NCBI RefSeq assembly: GCF_000003605.2
Contig: NW_003142307.1
Coordinates: forward strand, 182,717 to 218,796
Reading direction: 5' to 3'
DNA length: 36,080 nt
Origin: Saccoglossus kowalevskii
Lineage: Eukaryota; Hemichordata; Enteropneusta; Harrimaniidae
Positions 21,606 through 32,021 of this stretch are shown one piece after another (positions within the stretch are counted from its first letter, which is position 1; each line of letters starts with the position of its first letter). The notes under the pieces are model-generated. The model was given only the letters and a program-made list of their open reading frames with translations, was not told the DNA's origin and did no database searches. A program made the translations under genes and the position numbers.

Positions 21606-22802
21606 CTATTCACAGAATGAATACATATTTGACCTGACAGGATGTGACGTATTTGATTGCAATGGATATGATGATTGACATTGTGGGTTGAAAAGATTGG
21701 TTTCTACGTAATGCCTGTATGTAACGTCAAACAAATAGAATTTCAATTGCTTTCTCTATCACTGTTCAATGTCGTTGCTATTGTATTGAGAAATGAAAAA
21801 AAACATTTCACTAAACATCACTGTGTTTCAAAATAAAAGAAAAAAATCCTACATTTTTTTCTCATATTTTCTCTTCTCCAATTCACTTTATACTGAGCTA
21901 CATTATATTTCACGATGATGTTCCTGTGTTTTGCTTTTGTTTTTCAAGTATGTGAATTACTTTGCTGTGTAGGACGTGAATAGGACAGTATGTGTTGTTG
22001 TTTTTTTATCTGAGACGATGCCATCAAGTTCGGCTCACCTGTACGCTATTTGAATAATACTAGAAAAAAAACTATTGTGTCCACAACATGCGGAGAAAAA
22101 TATTTCTCTAATTTATTAGTGTTCGTCGTCGATGGCGTAAGCTATTTGCATGATATTTTAATTGACTGAACCGACAACAATCCACCATTCAAAACTTCAC
22201 TCTTTGGAATGTTGCGTGCGCTCGAACTAATAAAATAGCGCTTAGAGTGCTACTGTCTGTTCGTACGGAGCGCAATTTCGTTTTATTATGATTCAATTTG
22301 CGCCTAAAAAAGAATAATATGACAACATATTGAACTGCATATTGGCTTGCCCTACGTCTACATGTCTGTGGTCGGGGGTCGTCTATACGTATTATGATAC
22401 TAAGCCGTCGCACGGTGTATGCAGGACTGCACAGTGGGGTGTGATTTATCGTTCAACTCGTGTTCCAAGTAGTCATCGTTTGATGAATGACTATCTAGTA
22501 CGTACCAATAAGTACGTACCATTAAGTCAATGAACGTACGCATTATGTCCTTTAAAATTAAACTGGTAAGTTTGAAAAAAAAAATATGCGATATATTATC
22601 TATAGTGGTCTTACACACGTGGTACTCGTTAATATCGCAAGGTATAAATTTATTATAATTCGGTCATGGTTGCTATGGCAATTGATTTTGTTTTTCCCAA
22701 ATTTGTCTATATGTCAATTTATTTGTATATATCTATATATATCGGACACTATCCACGTGGACACTCCTAATGTGTAACACAACTTAAAACAAAATAACAC
22801 TC

Positions 22803-22946
22803 GTAGGGGCGGATCTAAGGTTCTGGAATGGGGGGGCGATAAGTTGGCCGAAGGCCAAGTTCGCGAGCGCCGATGGCGCGAAGTCCTGTTGGTTGTTAAA
22901 AATAGGGGGCCGCGGCCCCCTCGGCCCCCTCTAAATCCGCTCATGA
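22803..22946. mobile_element. Short TIR element with G/C-rich palindromic ends
   Basis: Left GTAGGGGCGGATCTAAGG and right GGCCCCCTCTAAATCCGCTC are imperfect inverted ends. The interior holds GGCCGAAGGCC and GCGAGCGCCGATGGCGCG dyads and a C/G-rich core. No coding capacity; the superfamily is not identified. Confidence 0.5.
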
Positions 22947-23362
22947 CTCTGTAATTCAGTTTACGTGAAATACGTGACATAATGCACAGTGGAATCGTCT
23001 GCAGGGGTTAATAAACGGTTTGTGTGTAAATGGTGGCGTATCTCGTCTAAATGGGGTCATATAAGTGAAAATGGTTTTACCGTTATTGTTGAGCAAGCAG
23101 CACGTAGCACAATGTTGAAGTCGGGGCTTTCAATTTAATATTACAAGGCAACGTGGGTTATGTCGGAATCAATTTGTTGTTTTTAAAATATAATAATGCA
23201 GTTATTTAAAAAAAAAACGTATCTGCCATTTAGAAAACATGTACAGTGATATCCTGAAGGCCAATCATTTGCTTGTTTTATTAGCACAACACGATGTTAA
23301 ACATTCATGCTCGGGTCAACAAAGGTCATAACAGATTACAAAAGCACAGCAGTGTGTGGGTA

Positions 23363-23570
23363 CTGTAAAGGGGGTAATTATTCACTGGGTTTTAATTTAG
23401 CTTATTTCGCTGACTGGAAAAATGCGCTAAATTAAAACACAGTGAATATGTAAAATTTAGCATAGAACACATTATCTAAATGACGAAACCGTGAATTTAA
23501 AACCCACTGAATATGCCTGAAATGGTAAATCAGTGAAATTTAAACCCAGTCAATATTAGTCATTTTACAG
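23363..23570. mobile_element. TA-flanked MITE, 208 bp
   Basis: TA at 23361-23362 and 23571-23572 flank inverted ends CTGTAAAG... and ...TTTTACAG; the similarity extends inward about 30 bases (ending in ACTGGG). Inside are four copies, one of them inverted, of a motif like AATTTAAACCCAGTGAATAT (23379, 23426, 23494, 23536). The first two form a 23-bp hairpin. A TA duplication fits Tc1/mariner-type mobilisation. Confidence 0.75.
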
Positions 23571-23960
23571 TATCAGTTTCTGCGTTAAAGTGGAATATCG
23601 ATCGTCATTCATATGTTTAGTGCCTCTAATATGTTAACTCTCGATTAATTACAGTCAGGTGTTGTGTTATTTTTCTTCTTTTTTTTTGTAAAATGAACAA
23701 TAGAAAAAATACATCAGCGTGCGTTCGGTAGATTTATATATTTAAAAAACCCGTGACAAAATAGTTAATCTTGCGGACGGGGAATTTCAACTACTGTAAA
23801 ATTATTAATAAACATATAAGTAGTTTTGTTTTTTTCTCTCGGAGCCTAATCAATTGTGTGCTGCCTACATTGCGAGGTATCCAGAGGAATGTTCATTCAT
23901 CGGACAACGGTACTTGTCATGCGCCAAGAAGTGGCATAGCAACGCAAGATTCGCGGCAAG

Positions 23961-24123
23961 TTAAAGCGAGAGGGTCGTCACCTGCGCACGCGCGGAAATC
24001 AAGTCCTACGCGATGATAGCAACACATACAAAAAACGCAAAGGCTCATGGGTAGACGCTTGTTTAAACAATGAAACGCTGTGGCCATCTGACGCATGCGC
24101 AGGTGACGACTCGCCCGCTTTAA
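23961..24123. mobile_element. TTAA MITE, family A, copy 3 (reference copy)
   Basis: Best-preserved copy: TTAA at 23961-23964 and 24120-24123, and inverted ends AGCGAGAGGGTCGTCACCTG and GCAGGTGACGACTCGCCCGC. The interior has AAAACGCAAAGGCTCATGGG and TAGACGCTTGTTTAAAC. 163 bp, non-coding, presumably moved in trans by a transposase that duplicates TTAA. Confidence 0.85.
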
Positions 24124-24972
24124 ATAAAGGCAATATAACTTGCTCCAAATTCTATATTTTCCCACAGTGTATAAAACTATCAACAGGGGTTAATTTTTGA
24201 CAGCGTGTCGTTATAAAATTTATAGAAAATACGACAAATGCATTTAATAAAACACATATATTCACCAAAGCACTGGCAAGGTGCCGCAGTTTCCCTTAAA
24301 ATGCAAGTTAAATTTCACGGGAAATCACGTGAAAATGCGTCATAAAAGTAACACTATTCAAACAGTGTCTCTTATAGAAAAGAAATGTAATAACTCCATA
24401 TTGGATTTTACAAAGGATTGTGGGATAGGGAATTGAAATATAGAGGGCGTTTGGAGGGGAAACTCACATCTTTTCCATACAGCCCTGTGCTAACATCGAC
24501 TGTAAACCACTCCTGTTTTCAAGCAACGCGTTTTTTTTAAATTGTATGGTTATGTTGCTGGACTTTCCATTAATATTACTGTGAAGATTGTTTTCAGATT
24601 TTTTACTGTTTTGGCGCCCTCTATAGTTCAATTGTCTATCTCCGAATCCTTTGCAAATTCCAATATATGGAATTAACACATTTCTTCCCTGTTCAAAGAA
24701 ATTATAAAAGTTAAACAGATGAGCACGTAATGAAAAATGAATACAGCGATTACAAAATATGTAAATACAAACGTGTACAATACATAATGTGAAAATCCGA
24801 ATTAGATTCCATGGACACGGATATTCATCGACACAATAAAACCATTTAGAAACCAAAACAACTTTACAAACCCCGAAGGCTGTCATACAATATTCATTCT
24901 GATCAGTTGTAGTGACCTTCAGTCGATGAATTTAATCAGCTGCGTGGAAAACTAACCTGGTGTACGTGTATG

Positions 24973-25178
24973 TATTCATAATCACGACCATGTTTGTGAG
25001 TTTGAATACAACAAATCACAAAAATGATAGTATAAATTAGGTATTGACTCACATCTAATCATCCTGTTTGAATACAATCAATTACGACCATGTTCGTGTA
25101 TTTGAATACAACAAACCACAAATTTGATTTTGTAGATAGTATAATTTAAGTAATAAATCACAACTAATCAGTATCATG
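24973..25178. repeat. Tandem duplication of ~100 bp
   Basis: ACGACCATGTTTGTGAGTTT at 24984 and ACGACCATGTTCGTGTATTT at 25084 start aligned blocks sharing GAATACAACAAA.CACAAA, then ATAGTATAA and CA.ATCTAATCA-like ends. Confidence 0.75.
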
Positions 25179-25942
25179 AACATCACGGTTTCCATGGCAA
25201 CAATGTGCGGTTCAAACATAGTAACACTTATTTGTTATGGGGGTCGCGGGACGGGGGAAAGAACACTTTCCCGGAAGTCGAAGATACGACGTTTCACATG
25301 CGCGCGCATACCGATTATGGGGTACAACCAAAGGCGACGGCACGAGATTTTGCATGGAGCGAGATCTGCTCGCCATCCCTCGCATCAAAGGCGCGACCTG
25401 GGGGACGAGAGCATGATCTTCCGAGAAAAAAAAATTAAATATAGACCCTCTGAAACGCTATTTCCTGCATTTCGAGGGGCAAGACTTTCGGGGGACGACC
25501 CCTCCTCCCATGTTTAGGCGTTCCCCTTGCACACGTGATATTGTGCTTGTGGTTGTACCAGTCAACGTCACATAAATACAATTCCCTTTTACTGATTGTT
25601 AACGGACTGAAATGTTTGTATCTGACGCCATGACAAAAGCAGGCTTCTTTCTGCACCCCAGTCTCGCTACTTCTGGGAAAGTGGTCTATACGCTTCTATC
25701 TCAAACTATGATATAGCGATGACTAACTAACGCATTGGTTTGATTTGTAATTGCCCACCAATGTGTTGAACTACACAGACCAAGCCGAGTTATCGTACTT
25801 TAGTACATTCCACGAACGAGGATGAACAAAAATGACGAGCATGGTTACGTCTTCGGACAAGAATACCACGTGACATATTAGGATACATTAGAAGGGCCGA
25901 CTAAGATGTGATTATCTTACGTACATGTATTCTCTTTTCCAG

Positions 25943-26082
25943 CTCCGTATGTCAAGCTGTATTTAATGTGGGGTCGAGTGTGCATTGGAAAGAAGAAAAC
26001 GCGAACAGTCGAACCCAGCTTTGTGCCTGTATTTCAAGAACAGTTTGCGTTTAGTTGGGAGTACACAGGCAAGATATTACAG
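25943..26082 (+). CDS. RIMS-like: RIM-type C2B protein, exon 2 of 3
   Basis: 140 bases between TTTTCCAG and CAG|GTAAAT. With the G left over from exon 1 it encodes residues 63-109, beginning APYVKLYLMWGRVC. PYVKxYL is the C2 signature strand and sits in register with the known RIM C2B sequence (APYVKVYL). IGKKKTRT (77-84) is the conserved lysine patch on strand 4, the surface through which C2 domains meet acidic phospholipids. VFQEQFAFSWE (92-102) and KILQ (106-109) match the next strands. The turn after YL (MWGRV) differs from the vertebrate LENGA. There is no stop-free frame longer than the exon here, so the exon is recognised only by domain content and splice sites. Confidence 0.87.
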
Positions 26083-28140
26083 GTAAATCATTATTTAATA
26101 TTTAGTAGTTTCCCATGATGCATTGTGATACGACGATTTATTTATTTATTTATTTGTTTATTTATTTATGTTTCACTACAAAAATTAGTACCTTATTATT
26201 TTCGTTAAATTGCACAAATTTATGAGTATCGAGGTCGCAATCATCACGTAATCACCACGAATGCATTTAATCAAAAACAGACATTCTACTTGTTAGATGT
26301 TTACCCTATGAACAGCAAACGATTCAGCAGGATCAAATTACTCTCGTTCACTGAACGACAGATTAGATTAGCGCATGTTTTATTTGTATGAAGAATCTCT
26401 GAGACACGTCCTCTGAATAAGATCCAAGATGCGATTAGATTTAGTGACAATATTATTTACATGTGAGTCACTAAATCTAATTTAATTTCAGAATTGTATA
26501 AAGTACCTGAATTGTAAGACTTCCCACCTTAAAAGTAATGATTGTGTGAAAGTGATAGCTTTTCTTTCCAATAACAAATGGATACAGCTGTATCGGATGT
26601 GACGTATGTTTTGTCAGAAGGAAATTCTTATATGACTGCACGTAATTGTGGGTAAGAAAAGAGGTCATAGGTCAATGTGATATTCAAATCAACCCGCTGG
26701 AAAATATATGCAAAATAAAACAATAACTTCCATCGATAGCGATCTGTTTTATAGTCTGTCTTCATTATCTCGAATTTGATTGGCTGCGTATAAGGCCCCG
26801 CGACTACCTCCTACCTCATGCAACTTTGTTCATATTTCTGTATACTCGCGTTGCTTTGGCAACTAATAACAACACCGAGTGTCGAATTGTGCTGCACATG
26901 CCTACCAGCAACACAAACCACTAAATGATAAATTTCTTCACGTTAGAACTGAGTAGCTGTTGTTAACGATGTTAGATAGAGTTGAGTGATAGAGTTAAGT
27001 TACTTATAGCGTATTGGGTCCATTCATTGTGATAACTCAACTCAAATCAGTGTCTGTATTTGCCCCTACTCGTCATCAGTATACCTAGCATATGTTGTTT
27101 TATTATCCCTGAAGATAAAAAATAACAATTCCTAAATGAACATAAATACGACATTTTGAAAGAATTCGCGTTAAATATATAATTAATCGACAAATAAATT
27201 GTAAATACATATCGAAATTAGTAATTGTTCATACCATGGAAACAGTACTACTGATGTACAGAGAATGGCATTATTGATATCAAATTTAATACAATTTGAC
27301 TTCAAAATATTATTATATTATTATGATAGTACATATTATTGTAATTTAACAACTTGTAGCAGTGACTAGAAATATTAAATATCGACATTTGATATACTGT
27401 ATCCACTTCCCGATTCTGTAGTCCACCAGGTACATGTAAATTAACCAAGAAACTCATGCACGTTTCAAATCAATCAAAGACCTCAGCCATCTACCGTGAT
27501 CTGCCCTGTCACGGCTTCCAATGTTACTTGGATCATCATTAGCCATTCCGATGTCGTCACCTCGCTTGTCATCATCAATAGTTGTATCATGCTAGAAAGG
27601 GGAAGTGGTTGCTGTCTGCCAGTCTGTCTGCCCTTCCACAGTCGGTCATTGTCTTTCCCGCGAACCAGGGACTCAGCTTGAACAGGCTGTGCTGTGGTAG
27701 CATGATTAGTTCGTTTAGTGTTCGAGGGGGTAATAATATCATTCATTTCGCTTTCCAGGTCGTTTGCTCGATACGCGCGAATGTCGTATTTTGTTCTGTA
27801 GTGCCATGGCGCGTCTGTGTAGAACTCAGAAAGCAGGAATTCCAATGCATAATATTTCTTGCTTAAAGCGCGGCTCCGCAGGGATTGCACCAGTGCGTCA
27901 TGGGAAATGTAATTTGCATGGTCCACCCAGTTGTTTATTTGTTACACAGCTGTTATCATTTCAATCGAAGGTGTTAATTAATTGTTAATTTTTAACGACA
28001 CTTGATCTGCACTGTCTTCGAAGAAACAAAATCCACAGTGAAAAGCTATCGTATTTTCACCTTTAATTAATGGCGAAACTCTTATCATTTCGAGATTTTT
28101 ATTGATAACGTCTTTTTTTCTTCGTATCTTTTTTACGTAG
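26083..28140 (+). other. Intron 2 of the C2B gene (2.06 kb)
   Basis: Starts GTAAAT and ends CGTATCTTTTTTACGTAG. It contains a TTTA microsatellite and a GC-richer patch at 27480-27930 with several open frames (see the rejected list). 26170-27480 holds nothing that I can identify. Confidence 0.8.
26136..26169. repeat. (TTTA)n microsatellite
   Basis: About eight TTTA units with one TTTG interruption. Confidence 0.95.
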
Positions 28141-28281
28141 GTTAAAGTTTGGGGTAACTATGATATGCTATTGGATCGTAAAAACTTCATTGGAATGGTG
28201 CAAATAAGATTAGAACAGCTATCTGTGCCGCAATCGGGTGAAGAATTAAATGGATGGTATAAACTGTTACCAGTGCCTTGA
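28141..28281 (+). CDS. RIMS-like: RIM-type C2B protein, exon 3 of 3 (C-terminus)
   Basis: Encodes residues 110-155 and stops at TGA 28279-28281. VKVWGNYDMLLDRKNFIGMV matches the RIM strand 6/7 region (VIVWGDYGRM...KCFMG). The loop that in calcium-binding C2 domains carries a D-x-D pair reads G-N-Y-D, so calcium is not expected to bind. GWYKLLPVP (147-155) aligns with GWYKLFP, the last strand of RIM C2B, and the protein ends just after it. RIM proteins of vertebrates have a further Ser-rich tail, absent here. Phase 0 joins this exon to exon 2. Confidence 0.87.
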   Translation, partial: VKVWGNYDMLLDRKNFIGMVQIRLEQLSVPQSGEELNGWYKLLPVP

Positions 28282-29245
28282 ACGAGGATGACACGTGACG
28301 TTTAGTTATCAGATATACATTTTCGGATATGCGCATGCTCAAAATCACACGTGATTTGTGATTTTCGTCTGTCTTAGTGACAAGATGTTATCGTCTTTGG
28401 AAGTACAACTCGGAACGATGATTTCAATAACATATCTTTACGAAACTTAAAATGTACTTTTATTTTGTACTCATACTTTTGTTATTCTTAGCAATTGAGG
28501 AGAATAGTGATACGTTACAGTACTAGACTAAATAGAAGCCAGGTATACCAATTAATCATTTGCGGGTTTCTGTATCACACGATGTTTTTGTCCGAGAACG
28601 GCATTTTGTCGTCTTTGTTCGTAGATAGTTGTTATAAAACAACTAAAACAATCCATTTCAATCTATGAATATTCATGAGTATTTATTTGATATCGTTTGC
28701 AGGTAAACGCTTGATTTATAGTGCCATTAATTCCTGCAAATGTGCAGTCACGTTGTTCATATGGGTGAATATACGTGAGCCGTTGACAGTGTGCGTCTGG
28801 AACGAGCCTGTAGAATTACGTATCGTGTGTCGTATGACGCTCAATTTGAACCCAGAAATTATTTATTGGATTCGATAGCAACAACTGTAAATTACAGGAA
28901 TTCGAATTATTCAATGGTTACATACTATATCTGCATCGTGATGACTGCATCTTGCAGAAAATTTGGTTATTGTTGAACTGAATTTTAAAATAAAATGCTA
29001 CATATAAATTATGTCGCATATGGAAAGAAGACTAAGACGTGATACGTAAACATCGTTATTACTTTCACGAAGCCTAGTGTATTCACTTCAAATTTGACTG
29101 CCTACACCTGGTATCCGTCACGTGACACTTCAATCGTCATCTTTTCTTATCTTACACAAAAAGAATCCGCATAAGTTTATATTTTTTGTCAAGACTTGTA
29201 GCTAAAAAGAAATGTTCTTGATTTGGTTAAAATAACCACCGATTA
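28282..29245 (+). other. Probable 3' UTR and flank of the C2B gene
   Basis: The nearest AATAAA on the plus strand that I see is at 28989-28994, about 710 bases after the stop. Nothing else is recognised here. Confidence 0.35.
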
Positions 29246-29779
29246 TTGTTTATAAACAAACGTTTGCCCATGAGTCTTTGCGTTTTTATCGTCGCTTAGG
29301 ATTGGCTGGTTATCGCCTCAAGTGTCATGGCGTACCAAGCCACAAGAGACCGGTAACTTGTAACGGCATTTTGATTGGTCCATCCACAGTCCCTCTGTGG
29401 TCCATCACTTTCTCGTAGCTTTTTTTATTTTCCTTGGTTACCTAACGTCAGCGCTTACGCTCGTGGCCGTTCAGGGGTTTCCTTTCGAAAGTTGGGCGAA
29501 TAATTTGAAAATTTGCACAGAAACAGCGAGGAATGTTAGAATGTATGAGCATGGTTTTATTGTAGTATTACAGACACGTTTACGCAGAACGGAACTTGGA
29601 ATGTTGTTAAATTACGTCATTCGGTCACGTGCCTTCCGGCCGGAAAACCGGCCCAATGGGACAATGTGGCGATTACGAGTTACCTGCGTTCTACTTGCCA
29701 TTCGCAAAGGTCGCTGGGAACCAGCGAACACTTAGGACTCATACCCGCGCGTGCGCAGGTGAAGACCCTGCTGCTTTAA
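29246..29779. mobile_element. Family A MITE split by a ~430-bp insertion
   Basis: 29246-29300 (GTTTATAAACAAACGTTTGC, then CCATGAGTCTTTGCGTTTTT) and 29735-29779 (CCCGCGCGTGCGCAGGTGAA, then TTTAA) are consecutive parts of one family A element in reverse orientation. The sequence between, 29301-29734, is unrelated to the family. An open frame at 29397-29735 lies wholly in that insert and shows no known domain. Confidence 0.55.
29376..29406. mobile_element. Hairpin micro-insertion H2 with 9-bp direct repeats
   Basis: TGGTCCATC at 29376-29384 and 29398-29406 flank CACAGTCCCTCTG. The arms CCACAG/CTGTGG overlap the repeats. The 12-base arm CACAGTCCCTCT is identical to that of the hairpin at 30310, as if the second arm had been shortened. 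Confidence 0.5.
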
Positions 29780-30080
29780 ATCAATTTACAATATACATAT
29801 CTGTACATGTCCCATAGACGAAAAATACATTCAAAGTTTGCTGTCGGACAACGACCACCGATTTTTCGCCAATCACGTTGCCTGCCACTGAAATTGACGT
29901 TTGCCACATTCCTGGTAAAGTTCCTTGCGTTAATGGCGACTCGATCATGGGATAATTGTATCACCCATTGTAGCAGTTCAGAACAACGATTTTTATCAAA
30001 AATAATCAGAAATATGTATTCGCTGAAGTATTTCTTGGCAATGTACAGTACTAAATTAGTACTGTTATTTCACTGTCTCT

Positions 30081-30354
30081 TAAGGGTGGTAGTCGTCGAG
30101 CCGCGTGTGCGACATTTGTGTTGATGAACATTAATTTCCCCACATTACAGTGCGTTCTTCTAATGAAATCACGAGTACGAGTATTACACTGGGCAACGTA
30201 CACTAATTGACACAGGTGAATCCTTCGATACCTTCCAGTTACCTAAAATATACTTAGTTAAAGCTCAGTAACGTCATCAAGTCGCCATCTTTGTTTATAC
30301 GTGACTCAGCACAGTCCCTCTATCAGAGGGACTGTGGACTCATATCTCGTGGAT
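30081..30354. mobile_element. TIR element, family C, copy 1, carrying hairpin H3
   Basis: Starts TTAAGGGTGGTAGTCGTCGA and shares ordered blocks with 35392-35726: GACATTTGTGTT, TGCG.TCTTCT.ATG, TCCTTCGATAC.TTCCA and CATATCTCG. The right terminus is degraded (TGGCGC). Non-coding. Confidence 0.65.
30303..30342. mobile_element. Hairpin micro-insertion H3 with ~7-bp direct repeats
   Basis: Perfect 12-bp arms CACAGTCCCTCT (30310-30321) and AGAGGGACTGTG (30325-30336) surround loop ATC. GACTCAG (30303-30309) lies before and GACTCAT (30337-30343) after. The second copy of the host element has a single GACCCAT at 35678-35684 and no hairpin. Confidence 0.75.
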
Positions 30355-30359
30355 GCCTG

Positions 30360-31336
30360 GCGCTAAGAACTAAACAGAAAACATAGTTTTTCAACTAATT
30401 TCGTGCGTGAATTATTAAAAATGTGTATAAAATATGAAACAATTACAGACGTTACGACATGAGCTATATACGAGAATTTATTTGATAATGTAAAATTATT
30501 ACTTTTGCCAAGAATTGCGAGATGAGGATTGCGCGATGATTCTTGCTAATGACCCTTGCATTCAAGGACAAAGGGACGTATCATATGTGACGGCTGTATA
30601 AACGTACTTATTTTTACAGACATATACAATTAATATGCAAATTAGTAAAAATGATGGTATTTGCCCTGTACATCGCGTAACATTGTCTGTAAGTGACAAT
30701 GCAGACTGGATAGTAACTTGTAACTATGATGATGTCAAATTCCACCACAGTCACCGGCATACGTCATACGTACAGATGAAATAGGTTAGGGTGTTTTACC
30801 AAGACTCGCTTCAATTGCACCCGCTTCTTTGAGGTTGTCAATTGAAAAAGGTTCAGACGAACTAATAAATATTTCGCTTCCCTTCTCGCCTACCCTCATT
30901 CCATGGCAACGCTGGTGTTCCCGCGACTTTTTTTACAGCACAACACAATAGCCCACACTTTATGGTAACTATGTAGTTCTAGTTGAATTGTTGTGTATGG
31001 CAGCAAATTGTAAAGAAATGTAGAATTTGGAATCATTCATTTTATGTGAAAATTTCGTTGTTTATATATACATTATAGGACATACTTTAGCATAAGTTAT
31101 CGAAACAAGTAACCCCCTCGCCAGGGAAAATATCCCACAAGCAAACTTCGAAGGTCGAACATTACATACATGATCCGAAGTCACTTGTGTCCGGATCACA
31201 TAAAGCAGAATTTCAAAAACAGCTTTGCATGCCGGGATTTATGGTTGCTAGAAACTACATTAATGACCATTAGAGACACTATCATAATCGATTACGATCC
31301 AACACGGATAACTCATAAAACTGTTATTATTCGAAA
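30360..31336. other. Intergenic DNA, no gene seen
   Basis: AT-rich sequence without supported exons or repeats. Confidence 0.5.
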
Positions 31337-31531
31337 TTAAGCGGGGGGGGGGGGTCGTCACATGCGCATGCGTCAGATGACCATAAAGTGTCAATGTTTA
31401 CAAACAAGCGTCTACCCATGAGCCTTTGGATGATATCAAACTCTCATGAGCCTTTGCGTTTGTAGCGTGTTGTTATCGTCTCTTGGGACTCAATTCCCGC
31501 ACGTGCGCAGGTGATGACCCTCACACTTTAA
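31337..31531. mobile_element. TTAA MITE, family A, copy 4, with internal 28-bp duplication
   Basis: TTAA at 31337-31340 and 31528-31531; left GGTCGTCACATGCGCATGCG and right CGTGCGCAGGTGATGACC termini; reverse orientation to copy 3. A 13-G run follows the left TTAA. CATGAGCCTTTG occurs twice, separated by GATGATATCAAACTCT, sequence that is absent from other copies. Confidence 0.8.
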
Positions 31532-31723
31532 CTACATGGTTCATTTTTTTGTATGTAAATGTCAGTTCAAGAAGCAATACAGTTTTAATAACAGCGCAAT
31601 AAACATTATTGTGAAGCAAGCGTAATGGGTACATTCAGTCGTAGAAGGTAATAGGATTACTACGCTATTTTATTTTAATATATAATAGTGTGTTCTTGTT
31701 TTTCGATGAATTGCAAGTGGATG

Positions 31724-31884
31724 TTAGTGTGACGTCACCTGCGCGCGCACCGGAATTGAGTCCCAAGAGACGATAACAACACACGCAAAGCAAACGCAAA
31801 GACTCATGGGTAGACGCTTGTTTGTAAACAATGACACGCTATGGCCATCTGACGCATGCACAGGTGACGACTCCCCCATTTTAA
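31724..31884. mobile_element. TTAA MITE, family A, copy 5
   Basis: Left TGACGTCACCTGCGCGCGCA (TTAG in place of TTAA) and right TGCACAGGTGACGACTCCCC with TTAA at 31881-31884. The interior AAACGCAAAGACTCATGGGT and AGACGCTTGTTTGTAAAC matches copy 3. It lies just beyond the polyadenylation signal of the glycosyltransferase. Confidence 0.8.
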
Positions 31885-31963
31885 GTCAAATCTATGACGT
31901 TTCAGATTACTGACCATATATTCCTGTGTATTTTATAGTTTTTGACACTAAATCAACGATTTC

Positions 31964-31969
31964 TTTATT
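31964..31969 (-). terminator. Polyadenylation signal of the glycosyltransferase gene
   Basis: AATAAA on the minus strand, about 53 bases after the stop codon at 32022-32024. Confidence 0.6.
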
Positions 31970-32021
31970 TCAGATCATTTTTTTTATCAGTCATTGTAAA
32001 ATATTTTAGCTCATACGTGTA

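Larger units (their letters stand above)
14205..25942 (+). other. Intron 1 of the C2B gene (11.7 kb)
   Basis: Starts GTAAGA and ends TCTCTTTTCCAG. It carries most of the window's repeats: a poly-T tract, the 67-bp minisatellite, TTAA MITEs, the family D element, the assembly gap, the 159-bp array, the TA-flanked MITE and a ~100-bp duplication. The stretches 14260-16680, 18700-19110, 19645-20135, 20280-20735, 21610-22800 and 24190-24970 hold no gene that I can support. A minus-strand open frame at 24464-24886 is long but has no recognisable domain or codon character. Confidence 0.8.

Noticed and set aside
24464-24886. Minus-strand 140-codon open frame
   Set aside because: Composition is Phe/Ile/Cys-rich and irregular, with no domain, splice logic or start context; it is probably chance.
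25441-25451. ATAGACCCTCT, a possible fourth member of the hairpin family
   Set aside because: Only one arm is present and no flanking direct repeat is seen.
25176-25517. Plus-strand 113-codon open frame before exon 2
   Set aside because: Arg-rich translation of a GC-rich repeat-like patch with an overlapping open frame; no domain, and it does not join exon 2 in frame.
27483-27926. Minus-strand 147-codon open frame in intron 2 of the C2B gene, with an overlapping frame ending in acidic residues after a CCCCTTTCTAG acceptor-like site
   Set aside because: No ATG near the start, a stop just upstream, no recognisable domain, and several frames are open at once because the patch is GC-richer. It also starts near a TTAAAGCGCGG repeat-like end. 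It could be a decayed element or a 3' exon of an unseen gene.
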